DNA of 64,000 nt from Paucimonas lemoignei (lineage in GTDB: Bacteria; Pseudomonadota; Gammaproteobacteria; Burkholderiales; Burkholderiaceae_D), in the NCBI RefSeq assembly GCF_004342585.1, contig NZ_SLZQ01000006.1, forward strand, positions 62,001 through 126,000. Direction: 5' to 3'. The notes beneath the pieces were generated by a model. That model worked only from the letters and a program-made list of their open reading frames with translations, had not been told where the DNA came from and ran no database searches. This document shows, piece after piece, positions 27,864-36,856 of this stretch; the stretch's first letter is position 1; each line of letters opens with the position of its first letter. Position numbers and translations under genes: made by a program.

Positions 27864-28141
27864 GGTTCGATCACCTCGCCGCGCAAGAGGAATTTCGCCA
27901 GGGCGGCCGTGCCGACGAAGCCGAACAGTGCGATCAGCAGGGCAATGTCAAAGTACACGCGGGTGCCGTAGCGGATGCCGAGCGTCAGCATGATCAGCAT
28001 GCCATTGACGTAAAGCGCGTCGAGCGCAAGCACGCGATCCTGCGCCGCCGGTCCCCGCAGCATGCGCAGTCCGGCGCAGCACATGGCCAGCGCGAAACCG
28101 AATAGGGCAATCGACGTTGCCCAGTAGAGCAAGGTATTCAT
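27860..28141 (-). CDS. mnhF: Mrp antiporter subunit F
   Basis: A 93-residue protein with three membrane segments and the MnhF motif RGPAAQDRVLALDAL (GP-DRVLALD in the family). The start is chosen at MNTLLYWATS, which gives a four-base ATGA overlap with mnhE, as for most gene pairs of this operon. A much longer open frame upstream is a shadow of mnhE. Confidence 0.92.
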   Translation of the reverse strand: MNTLLYWATSIALFGFALAMCCAGLRMLRGPAAQDRVLALDALYVNGMLIMLTLGIRYGTRVYFDIALLIALFGFVGTAALAKFLLRGEVIEP

Positions 28142-28623
28142 TCGAAGATCTCCATCAGGGGGCGCTCGTAATGCAGCTTGATTGTGTCGATCCATTCCTG
28201 CTCGTCCTGCAGGTCCAGCACATGCAGCCTCAGCGTCGAGCCGTCCGGCGACAGGCCGGCCCATACGGTGCCCGGCGTGGCAGTGATGATGCAGGCCAGC
28301 GCGGCCAGGCCGTGCGGATCGCGCAGATCGAGCGGAATATCCATGAAGCCGGCATAGGAGCGGCGTTCTGTATTGCCCAGAATGACGCTGGCCACGGCGA
28401 TATTGGAGCGCAGGATGTCTTTGAATACCGTGCGCATCAGCATCAGGATCGCCAGCGGGCGGCGCGCCCGGCCGCGCAGAGGGCGCATCGATGCTGTCAG
28501 CAGCGGCAAGCCGATGGCGAGCACGAGTCCCAGCAGGGCATGGCCTGCCGAGAATGAATCGTTCAGCAATAGCCACAGCGCCAACAGGATTGCCGCCAGG
28601 CGCGGCTCGGCGGCATGCTTCAT
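28138..28623 (-). CDS. mnhE: Mrp antiporter subunit E
   Basis: A 161-residue subunit with two or three N-terminal membrane helices and a cytoplasmic C-terminal domain holding the family pattern ACIITATPGTVWAGLS. The start at MKHAAEPRL overlaps the mnhD stop by four bases (ATGA). The length is typical of MnhE/PhaE. Confidence 0.92.
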   Translation of the reverse strand: MKHAAEPRLAAILLALWLLLNDSFSAGHALLGLVLAIGLPLLTASMRPLRGRARRPLAILMLMRTVFKDILRSNIAVASVILGNTERRSYAGFMDIPLDLRDPHGLAALACIITATPGTVWAGLSPDGSTLRLHVLDLQDEQEWIDTIKLHYERPLMEIFE

Positions 28624-30257
28624 GGCGCACCTCCCGTACCCGGCATGCCGGCGGAGGCCGATGGCAGCACGGCATGAATATACGTTTGCGGCGCATACAG
28701 CATCTCGCCGGTGGCTTGCAGGTAGCGGACCGCCGGGTCTGCCACCAGTGCCAGCAATACCGACAACAGCAGAAGCAGCGCCACCGGCCCGGCTTCGATG
28801 ACCCGCAGGCGAGGCTTGCTGCGTTCCTGCGTGCCCCAGAACAGACGGCTTCCCATGCGGGCCAGCGCAATGATTCCAGCCAGTCCCGAGCCCAGCACGG
28901 CTACCAGCAGCACCCATGAGAGCACGGGTGGGGCTTTACCCGGCGTCATCTCAAGCGCGGCGGAAAGCATCCAGAACTTGGCGACAAATCCCGACAAAGG
29001 CGGCATGCCTGTCACCAGCAGGGCGCAGCAGGCAAAGCCGAATCCGAGGAACGCCATGGCAGCGGGAATGATGACGCCGACCACGTCGTCGGGCCTGTCG
29101 GAAAACACGGGGTCTTCCACGCCGAAGGATTCCATCGTGATGGCCAGCACGTTGGCGCCGTAGGATTGGCTGCGCTCGATCATTTCGCACAGCATGAAAA
29201 AGGCGCCCGTCGCCAACACCGAGCTGACAAGGTAATACAAGGTCGCCCCGGTCATGGTCGGACCGCCGATGCCGAAACCGGCGAGCAGCGTGCCGGCCGA
29301 AACGATGACGCAATACGAGACCAGGCGCTGCGGCTTTTGCTCGTTGAGCATGGCCATCGAGCCGAACAACAGGGTAGCCAGGCCAATCCAGAACAGCCAC
29401 GGGCCATTGAATGGCGCCGGCCCGCCTGCAGCCGAAAACAGCATGGTCAGGCGCAGCAGCGCATACACGCCGACCTTGGTCATGATCGAAAATACTGCAG
29501 CCACGGGTGCGGCGGCGGAGCCATAGGCATTCGTCAGCCAGAAGTTGAGCGGCCAGGCGCCAGCCTTGAGCAGGAAGGCCACGCCGAGAATGGCGCATCC
29601 GGCGTTCAGCAGGGTGCGCTCGCCACCCGCCAGCGACGGCAGGCGCGCCGCCAGGTCAGCCATGTTGAGCGTGCCCGCGGAACCATAGATCAAGGCTGCA
29701 CCGATCAGGAACACCAGTGAACCGGCCAGGTTGATGGCGATGTAATGAAGCCCGGCGCGCACGCGTGACGTGCCCGAACCGTGCAGCACCAGGCCGTAGG
29801 AGGCTGCCAGCAGCACTTCGAAGAAGACGAACAGGTTGAACAGGTCGCCGGTCAGGAAGGCGCCGTTCAGGCCCATGAGAAGGAACTGGAACAGCGGATG
29901 GAAATGCGCGCCCATGTGGTCCCAGCGCGCCAGCGAGTACACCAGCGAAGCCAGCGCCAGAATGGCGGACAGGCTCAGCATGACCGCAGAGAGCCGGTCG
30001 GCAACCAGCACGATGCCGAAGGGCGCCTTCCATGCGCCCAGCTCATAGACGGCAATGCCGTGCGGCCAGTATGCCGGCAAGGCGCCGTTGGCCATCGCCA
30101 GGAGCGCCAGGGCGCTCGCTACCTGCAGCAGTAGTGACAGAAGCGGCAGGACGATGCGCGTGCGGCGCCAGCTGTCCCGCACCAGCAGCATTAACGCACC
30201 GGTCAGGAGAGGCAGGATGATCGGCAGGATCGGCAATTGCAAGATCAGGGCATTCAT
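28620..30257 (-). CDS. mnhD: Mrp antiporter subunit D (NuoN/M-like)
   Basis: A 545-residue membrane protein of the proton-conducting complex I family (NuoL/M/N type) with about fourteen helices. Recognisable parts are NGAFLTGDLFNLFVFFEVLLAASYGLVLHG, the lysine-bearing LKAGAWPLNFWLTNAY and IMTKVGVYALLRL. The charged residues of these segments are the likely proton path. It overlaps mnhC and mnhE by four bases each. Confidence 0.95.
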   Translation of the reverse strand: MNALILQLPILPIILPLLTGALMLLVRDSWRRTRIVLPLLSLLLQVASALALLAMANGALPAYWPHGIAVYELGAWKAPFGIVLVADRLSAVMLSLSAILALASLVYSLARWDHMGAHFHPLFQFLLMGLNGAFLTGDLFNLFVFFEVLLAASYGLVLHGSGTSRVRAGLHYIAINLAGSLVFLIGAALIYGSAGTLNMADLAARLPSLAGGERTLLNAGCAILGVAFLLKAGAWPLNFWLTNAYGSAAAPVAAVFSIMTKVGVYALLRLTMLFSAAGGPAPFNGPWLFWIGLATLLFGSMAMLNEQKPQRLVSYCVIVSAGTLLAGFGIGGPTMTGATLYYLVSSVLATGAFFMLCEMIERSQSYGANVLAITMESFGVEDPVFSDRPDDVVGVIIPAAMAFLGFGFACCALLVTGMPPLSGFVAKFWMLSAALEMTPGKAPPVLSWVLLVAVLGSGLAGIIALARMGSRLFWGTQERSKPRLRVIEAGPVALLLLLSVLLALVADPAVRYLQATGEMLYAPQTYIHAVLPSASAGMPGTGGAP

Positions 30258-30598
30258 TGATCCGGCTCCTCGCCATCGACATGGTCGGTGCCTGTCAGTC
30301 CGCGTGAACCCAGCAGCACGACCAGGAACAGTGCGGTCGTGGCAAAGCCGATCACGATGGCGGTCAGCACCAGCGCCTGCGGCACCGGGTCGGCATAACG
30401 CGCCGGATCAGCGCCCAATTGCGAATCGATGATCGGCGCCTTGCCGACCGCCAGCCGCCCCATGCCGAAAATGAACAGGTTGACGGCATAGCCAAGCAGG
30501 GAGAGGCCCATGATCAGCTGAAAGGTGCGTGGGCGCAGCAGCAGCCACACGCCGGAGCCGGCCAGGATGCCTACCGCCACGGCATAAATGATTTCCAT
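30254..30598 (-). CDS. mnhC: Mrp antiporter subunit C (NuoK-like)
   Basis: A 114-residue NuoK-like subunit with three helices, the family LLLRPRTFQLIMGLSLLGYAVNLFIF segment, and DPVPQALVLTAIVIGFA. Its ATG overlaps the mnhA stop by one base and its stop overlaps mnhD by four. Confidence 0.95.
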   Translation of the reverse strand: MEIIYAVAVGILAGSGVWLLLRPRTFQLIMGLSLLGYAVNLFIFGMGRLAVGKAPIIDSQLGADPARYADPVPQALVLTAIVIGFATTALFLVVLLGSRGLTGTDHVDGEEPDQ

Positions 30599-33543
30599 TA
30601 GTGGTCCTCCGGGGTGGATTCGGCCGGGAGATTGGCGAAAGGCTGCATCGTCATGCCGGCCATTCGGGCGGCTGCCGGCAGCCGATGGCGACGGCGCAGG
30701 GACTGGTGCGCCAGCGCCACCAGGATCAGTGCGGCGGCGCCGATCACCAGCAGATAGACGCCAAGGTCGAACAGCAGTACCGTGGACAGATGCATTTCAC
30801 CCAGAATCGGCAGCGTTCCATGCCAAGCCAGCGCCGACAGGAAGGGCCGGGTCGCCAGCCATGCCGACATGCCGGCGCCCGCCGAACACAACAATCCGCA
30901 GGCAATCCAGTAGTGCGGCCGCAAACGGGTACGTGACTCGGCCCAGATGGTGCCGCCGGCCAGGTATTGCAGGATCATGGCAGTTGCCATGATCAAGCCG
31001 CCGACAAAGCCGCCGCCAGGCAGGTTATGTCCGCGCAAAAGGTAGAACAGCGAAATCATCCCGGCAACCGGCAACAGCAGGCGCACCAGCAGTGCCGGCA
31101 GCATCATGGTGCCGGCGGGAAGCGGCGCCCGCGGGTCGGCTGCGCTGGCAACGGCGCCAGCCTCGCGCTGCTGGCGCGGCTTCGCCAGGCTTTCCTCCGC
31201 CGGGCGGAAGCGCCGCAGCAGCGCATAGACCGTCAATGCCACGATGCCCAGCACGGTGATCTCGCCCATGGTATCGAAGCCGCGGAAATCGACCAGGATG
31301 ACATTGATGACGTTGTTGCCGCCGCCCAGCGGCAGCGAATTCTCGATGAAATAGGAAGAGATGCCGGCGCCGGGCTCCCTGCGCAGCACGGTAAAGGTCA
31401 GTGCGGCAAAACCCAGTCCGGCGCAACTGGCGAGGATCACGTCGCGCAAGCGGCGGCCGCGCGTGCGCAGGCTTGGGGCGATATCGGCGCTTTCCTCGAT
31501 TTTGCGCCGTGGCAGCCAGCGCAAGCCCAGTAATATCAGCACGACCGTCACTACTTCGACTGCCAGCTGTGTCAGCGCCAGGTCGGGCGCGGAGAACCAG
31601 GCGAAGGTCAGCGTAGTGGCAAGTCCGGCGACCCCGGCCATGATCAGTGCCGCCAGGCGATGATATTTGGCTTGAATCGCCGTGCCGATGGCGCAAGCGC
31701 CGCCTACCAGCCAGACCAGGGCGAAGGCCGGATCGAGGGTGGTCAATGGCATGTTGGCTTCGGGGAGACCATGCTGTCGCAACGCCCATGCCGCCGAACC
31801 GGCGATGGCGGCCAGCAGCAGGGCAAGCTGGGTCTGCAGGCGGGCCGACGACAGCAGCGTGGTCAAACCTCTCGCGATATCGATGGCGCGTTGCACTGTC
31901 GATTCGTAGATGTGCTTGCCATCCAGGTGGTATCCGGGCACGACCGCCGCGGCCAGCCGGCGCAAGTGCAGGCGCAAACCGTAATAGATGACGATGCCGC
32001 CCGCCAGCGCCAGCACGCTCATGGCAAGTGGAAGATTGAAGCCGTGCCAGACTGCCAGGTCATGAGCCGGTGTATTAGCCCCGAGCACTGCCTTGGCTGC
32101 TGTATCCAGGAAAGGGCCGATGGTCTGCTGCGGGAAAATGCCGACCACCAGGCAAGCCAGCACCAGCAGTGCGCTGGGCAGCAGCATCCATGGCGGCGGT
32201 TCATGCGGCGCGCGCGGCAAGTCTGTCGCCGGCGGGCCGAAAAATACCTGCAGGATGAAGCGCAGCGAATAGGCGACGCTGAACATGGAGGCGACCACGG
32301 CGACGGCCGGCAAACCGATTTGCGTCAACCTGCTGCCGCTTACGAATACGGTTTCCGTAAAAAACATTTCCTTGGAAATGAAGCCGTTCAGCAGCGGCAC
32401 GCCTGCCATCGCCGCCGCCGCCACCGTGGCGAGTGTGGCGGTAATCGGCATGGCATAGCGCAGCCCGGACAAGCGGCGTAGATCCCGTGTGCCGGTTTCA
32501 TGATCGACGATGCCGGCCGCCATGAAGAGCGAAGCCTTGAAAGTGGCGTGGTTGGCGATATGGAAGATCGCCGCCAGCAGCCCCAGATTACTGTTCATGC
32601 CGAGCAGTAATGTGATCAGGCCGAGATGGCTGATGGTCGAGTAGGCCAGCACGCCTTTCATGTCTTTCTGGAACATCGCCGCATAGGCGCCCAGTACCAG
32701 CGAACCCAGGCCGGCGCCGCCGATCAGCCAGAACCAGGCTTCCGTGCCGGCGAGGACGGGCCACAGGCGCACCAGCAGGAACACGCCGGTCTTCACCATG
32801 GTGGCCGAATGCAGATAAGCCGACACCGGCGTGGGCGCCGCCATCGCGTGCGGCAGCCAGAAGTGGAATGGCGTCTGCGCGCTCTTGGTCAGCGTGCCCA
32901 GGCCCACCAGCAGCAGAATCGCCAGGTACCAGGGGTCGTTGCGCAGCATGTCGCCCGAGGCCAGCACGGCATCGAGGTCATAGCTGCCGACGACGCGGCC
33001 GATCAGCAGCACGCCGGCCAGCAGGCATAGTCCGCCCATGGCGGTGACAGTCAACGCCATGCGCGCGCCGCGGCGGGCGTCGACCCGGTGATGCCAGTAG
33101 CCGATCAGCAGGAAGGAAGCCAGGCTGGTCAATTCCCAGAACAGGACCATCTGCACGAGATTTCCCGATAGGACGACCCCGAGCATGGCGCCCATGAAGG
33201 ACAGCAAAAACGAGAAAAAGCGCGGCACCGGGTCTTTGGGCGACATGTAATAGCGCGCATACAGCACCACGAGCGCGCCCATCGCGCTCACCAGCATGGC
33301 AAAGAGCCAGGCATAGCCATCCATGCGCAGGCTGAATTCGAGGCCAAGGGCCGGCGCCCATTTGAATGTGGCGCGGATGATCTCGCCGGAGGCGACGCGC
33401 GGATACAGGCTGGCGATGAGCACGCAGCAACCGAGCGCGAAGGCTCCTGCCACCCACGATTCGGGGTTGCGCTGACGGCGCGGCATCAGACCTGCTAGCA
33501 CGCTGCCGACAAACGGCAGGGCGATGATCCAGACAAGCGGCAT
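30598..33543 (-). CDS. mnhA: Mrp antiporter fused subunits A and B
   Basis: A 981-residue fusion. Residues ~1-770 form subunit A, a NuoL-like antiporter domain with MVLFWELTSLASFLLIGYW, KSAQTPFHFWLPHAM and YSTISHLGLITLLLG, followed by the extra A-specific helices with the GLRWLPRRK cytoplasmic segment. Residues ~825-950 are a complete MnhB domain (LLRGHNLPGGGFVGGLI). This A-B fusion is known from the PhaAB type of rhizobia and from proteobacterial Mrp group 2 systems. The complex exchanges Na+ or K+ for protons and serves pH or salt tolerance. AAGGAAAGGA lies upstream of the ATG. First gene of the operon. Confidence 0.95.
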   Translation of the reverse strand: MPLVWIIALPFVGSVLAGLMPRRQRNPESWVAGAFALGCCVLIASLYPRVASGEIIRATFKWAPALGLEFSLRMDGYAWLFAMLVSAMGALVVLYARYYMSPKDPVPRFFSFLLSFMGAMLGVVLSGNLVQMVLFWELTSLASFLLIGYWHHRVDARRGARMALTVTAMGGLCLLAGVLLIGRVVGSYDLDAVLASGDMLRNDPWYLAILLLVGLGTLTKSAQTPFHFWLPHAMAAPTPVSAYLHSATMVKTGVFLLVRLWPVLAGTEAWFWLIGGAGLGSLVLGAYAAMFQKDMKGVLAYSTISHLGLITLLLGMNSNLGLLAAIFHIANHATFKASLFMAAGIVDHETGTRDLRRLSGLRYAMPITATLATVAAAAMAGVPLLNGFISKEMFFTETVFVSGSRLTQIGLPAVAVVASMFSVAYSLRFILQVFFGPPATDLPRAPHEPPPWMLLPSALLVLACLVVGIFPQQTIGPFLDTAAKAVLGANTPAHDLAVWHGFNLPLAMSVLALAGGIVIYYGLRLHLRRLAAAVVPGYHLDGKHIYESTVQRAIDIARGLTTLLSSARLQTQLALLLAAIAGSAAWALRQHGLPEANMPLTTLDPAFALVWLVGGACAIGTAIQAKYHRLAALIMAGVAGLATTLTFAWFSAPDLALTQLAVEVVTVVLILLGLRWLPRRKIEESADIAPSLRTRGRRLRDVILASCAGLGFAALTFTVLRREPGAGISSYFIENSLPLGGGNNVINVILVDFRGFDTMGEITVLGIVALTVYALLRRFRPAEESLAKPRQQREAGAVASAADPRAPLPAGTMMLPALLVRLLLPVAGMISLFYLLRGHNLPGGGFVGGLIMATAMILQYLAGGTIWAESRTRLRPHYWIACGLLCSAGAGMSAWLATRPFLSALAWHGTLPILGEMHLSTVLLFDLGVYLLVIGAAALILVALAHQSLRRRHRLPAAARMAGMTMQPFANLPAESTPEDH

Positions 33544-33979
33544 GAGTGGGGCAATCCTTTCCTTGAGACTACGGGCGTGTTGCCGAACTAATGGGGCATT
33601 GGGTATGGCAAGTGAGCGGCATATGCGGACATGCCTGGGGCCAGACTATCTTGCGCTATCCCTAAATGTTAACAGACCTTGAACAAATGCGGGGGAATTG
33701 ATTGCCGTATGCCATAGCTGGAACGTGGGTGCAGCAGGCTTTTCCAGGATGGTAGTCTTGCTGATGCCGACCGCCGTGGATGCATGTTGTTCTTGCAGGG
33801 GGCGAAAGGCCGGTAGCGCCGCGATCCCGGTTGCGCGTAATCTTTTCGAACGTGCTGAGCAGGCTCAAGAGCAAGCAGCCGCGACTGGAGGTACAACATA
33901 GGCAGCCGGGCAGCCCTCGGTCTTGATTGTTCATGTTTTGGTTGGAAGTGTCGAAGATGCAGATTGCAGGAGGAATCAC
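33544..33979. other. divergent region between the Mrp operon and the P-type ATPase gene
   Basis: These 436 bases separate two divergent cation transport genes and must hold both promoters. I see no clear sigma-70 or sigma-54 site, no terminator and no credible small gene. The only sure element is AGGAGG at 33968-33973, the ribosome-binding site of the ATPase. Confidence 0.5.
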
Positions 33980-36730
33980 ATGCACAGTAAAGAAAACAAT
34001 GCAATGAAGATTCCCGCGTGGCATGCCATGGAAGCGGATGTGGTGGCCGCCCGGCTGGCTACCGATCCACATGCCGGCCTTGATGAAGAAGATGCAAGGC
34101 GTCGCCTCGAGCGCTACGGCCTCAACCGCTTGCCGCCATCGCGCCGGCGCCCCTGGTGGCTGCGAGTCTTGCTGCAATTTCATAACGTGCTGATTTACGT
34201 GATGCTTGCCGCAGCCTTGATTACCGCATCGCTGGGTCATGGGGTAGACACCGGCGTGCTGATCGCTGCCGTGCTGGTCAATGCCTGCATCGGTTTTGTC
34301 GAGGAAGGCAAAGCCGAACAGTCGCTTGATGCGATACGTAACATGTTAAGCCTCAGGGCCGCAGTGGTTCGCGGCGGGAAGCGTCTTGACCTTGCCTCCG
34401 AAGAGCTGGTGCCGGGCGACCTGGTCTTTCTGGCTTCCGGTGACAAGGTGCCAGCCGACATGCGTATTGTCGGCGGCAAGAATCCCCGCGTAAACGAAGC
34501 GGCGCTGACGGGCGAATCCAATGTCGTGGAAAAAACCGTGGCTCCCGTGGCGGAAAACGCGGTACTGGGCGATCGCACCTGCATGCTGTATTCGGGCACC
34601 TTGCTGGCTTCCGGTCAGGCCCTTGCGCTGGTGACGGCGACCGGCAGCCAGGCCGAGATTGGCCGCATCGGCACCATGCTGGGACAGGTGCATGGCATTA
34701 GCACGCCATTGTTGCGCCAGATGGGTAAGTTCAGCCGCTGGCTGGCGGCTGCCATCCTGCTCATGTCCGGGCTGACTTATCTGGTCGGGGTGTTTTGGCG
34801 CGGCCATGCTCCCTCAGACATGTTCATGATGGTCGTGGCGCTCGCTGCTTCAGCCATTCCGGAAGGCTTGCCTGCCATTATGACGATCACGCTCGCGCTG
34901 GGTGTCAGGAGAATGGCAGCGCACAATGCCATCATCCGCCAACTGCCCGCTGTCGAAGCGCTGGGTTCCGTTACCGTGGTTTGCACCGACAAGACCGGCA
35001 CGCTGACCCGCAATGAGATGACCGTGCAGCGGTTAGTCACCGCGCAAAGAATATTCGAAGTCACCGGAGTGGGTTACGCTCCGGTCGGGGAGATCCGCGC
35101 GGTGGATGTGCCGGCAGTGGAGGAGGACAAGCCGCTCGTGCAGGAACTGGCGCGCGCGGCCCTGCTATGCAACGATGCCGAACTGCGGCAGCATGGCGGC
35201 GACTGGCTGCTGCAGGGAGATCCGACCGAAGGCGCGCTGCTGACGCTGGCGATGAAGGCCGGCCTGGATCCGGCGCGGGAAACCGGCATGTGGCCGCGCA
35301 TGGACGTGATTCCCTTCGAGTCCGAGTATCGGCTGATGGCGACTTTGCACCATGGCAGTGCGGGGCATGGCCGCATTTACGTCAAGGGCGCGCCGGAGCG
35401 CATATTCGAGATGTGCGACCGGCAGGACGATGGCAGTGTTCTTGATGCCGATTACTGGCGGCGCGCGGCGGCAGATTGTGCCGCGCGCGGATTGCGGCTG
35501 CTGGCGCTGGCCGCCAGGGATGTCGACGTCGCGCAGCGCAAGGTGCAGTTTGCCGACCTGGAGGGCGGTTTCACTCTGCTGGCGCTGGTAGGGATCATCG
35601 ACCCGCCGCGCGAAGAGGCGACGGCGGCAGTGGCTGACTGCGCCGGCGCCGGGATCCGCGTCAAGATGATTACCGGCGACCACGTCGACACGGCGCGGGC
35701 GATCGGCGCGCAGATGGGTATCGGGCGCAACCAGCCGGCGCTGACCGGCGCCGAAATCGAGCTCATGGACGATGCGCAATTGCGCAAGGTTGCTCCCCAC
35801 ATCGACGTGTTCGCCCGCGCCAGCCCCGAGCACAAATTGCGCCTGGTGCAGGCCTTGCAGGCCCAGGGCGATGTGGTGGCCATGACGGGCGATGGCGTCA
35901 ACGATGCGCCGGCGCTCAAACGTGCCGATGTCGGCGTGGCGATGGGCTTGAAGGGCACTGAAGCTGCCAAGGAAGCGGCCGACATGGTGCTGGCGGACGA
36001 TAATTTCGCCACCATCAGCAACGCCGTGCGCGAAGGGCGCGGCATCTACGACAATATCCAGAAGTTTGTTCTGTTCATGCTGCCAACCAATGGCGGCGAG
36101 GGGCTGGTGGTCGTGGCGGCCATCCTGTTCGAGCTGGTATTGCCGCTGACGCCGGTCCAGGTATTGTGGGTCAACATGGTAACGTCCGGTACGCTTGGGC
36201 TGGCGCTGGCCTTCGAGCGCCCGGAGGACGACGTCATGCGAAGGCATCCGCGCGATCCTGAAGCGCCCTTGCTGTCCTGGCTTTTTGTCTGGCGGGTAGT
36301 GATGGTTTCCATGCTGATGATGGCTGGCGCCCTCGGCCTGTTTTTGTGGGAATTGAATAGAGGCGCCGCGCTGGAAACCGCGCGCACCATGGCAGTGAGC
36401 GCCGTGGTTGCCGCGGAAATGTTTTACCTGGTCAGCAGCCGCTACATTTATCGTTCGGTGCTGTCACGGGAAGGGCTGTTCGGCAACCGCTACCTGCTGT
36501 ATGCGCTGGCCGCATGCGCGCTCTTTCAGGGGGCTTACGTCTATTGGGCGCCGCTGCAGGGCGTATTCGATTCCACGCCGCTCCGTGCAGGCGAGTGGCT
36601 GCGCGTGCTGCTTGGCGGTTTTCTTCTTTTTATTTTCGCTGAACTGGAAAAGGCCGGGATCGCTTACTGGCGGCGCACACGGGGCGCGATTTTCACCTCG
36701 TATCAAGGTCCGCCTGCCAGCATGGCATGA
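33980..36730 (+). CDS. P2-type cation-transporting ATPase
   Basis: A 916-residue P-type ATPase of the Ca2+/Na+ pump (P2) group. Order: N-terminal cation ATPase domain, M1-M2, actuator domain with LTGESN, M4 with PEGLPA, phosphorylation Asp337 in CTDKTGTLT, nucleotide-binding domain with KGAPER, hinge TGDGVNDAPALKRADVG, then M5-M10. M5 keeps N-x-x-E (TNGGEG). In M6 the pattern is VNMVTSG (Asn732, Thr735, Ser736) where SERCA has VNLVTDG, so the key Asp is missing. The transported ion is therefore uncertain. The start at MHSKENN is set by AGGAGG eight bases upstream; a longer frame lacks one. Divergent from the Mrp operon. Confidence 0.9.
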   Translation: MHSKENNAMKIPAWHAMEADVVAARLATDPHAGLDEEDARRRLERYGLNRLPPSRRRPWWLRVLLQFHNVLIYVMLAAALITASLGHGVDTGVLIAAVLVNACIGFVEEGKAEQSLDAIRNMLSLRAAVVRGGKRLDLASEELVPGDLVFLASGDKVPADMRIVGGKNPRVNEAALTGESNVVEKTVAPVAENAVLGDRTCMLYSGTLLASGQALALVTATGSQAEIGRIGTMLGQVHGISTPLLRQMGKFSRWLAAAILLMSGLTYLVGVFWRGHAPSDMFMMVVALAASAIPEGLPAIMTITLALGVRRMAAHNAIIRQLPAVEALGSVTVVCTDKTGTLTRNEMTVQRLVTAQRIFEVTGVGYAPVGEIRAVDVPAVEEDKPLVQELARAALLCNDAELRQHGGDWLLQGDPTEGALLTLAMKAGLDPARETGMWPRMDVIPFESEYRLMATLHHGSAGHGRIYVKGAPERIFEMCDRQDDGSVLDADYWRRAAADCAARGLRLLALAARDVDVAQRKVQFADLEGGFTLLALVGIIDPPREEATAAVADCAGAGIRVKMITGDHVDTARAIGAQMGIGRNQPALTGAEIELMDDAQLRKVAPHIDVFARASPEHKLRLVQALQAQGDVVAMTGDGVNDAPALKRADVGVAMGLKGTEAAKEAADMVLADDNFATISNAVREGRGIYDNIQKFVLFMLPTNGGEGLVVVAAILFELVLPLTPVQVLWVNMVTSGTLGLALAFERPEDDVMRRHPRDPEAPLLSWLFVWRVVMVSMLMMAGALGLFLWELNRGAALETARTMAVSAVVAAEMFYLVSSRYIYRSVLSREGLFGNRYLLYALAACALFQGAYVYWAPLQGVFDSTPLRAGEWLRVLLGGFLLFIFAELEKAGIAYWRRTRGAIFTSYQGPPASMA

Positions 36731-36772
36731 AAATTTATGGCTGCTCAGCAGCTATGAGAACTTTAGCCAAAC

Positions 36773-36849
36773 CAGGGTTCAAGGCATCCTGACCACGGCA
36801 ACTGTTATCGCGCTGATGGTTGTTCGAGCAAGATGTTCATTGAACCCTG
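36773..36849. repeat. 10-bp inverted repeat at the end of convergent genes
   Basis: CAGGGTTCAA at 36773-36782 is exactly complementary to TTGAACCCTG at 36840-36849. The repeat lies between the ATPase stop and the convergent MFS stop. It could form a hairpin with a 57-base loop; no T-run is present. Confidence 0.4.
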
Positions 36850-36856
36850 ATTTTAC

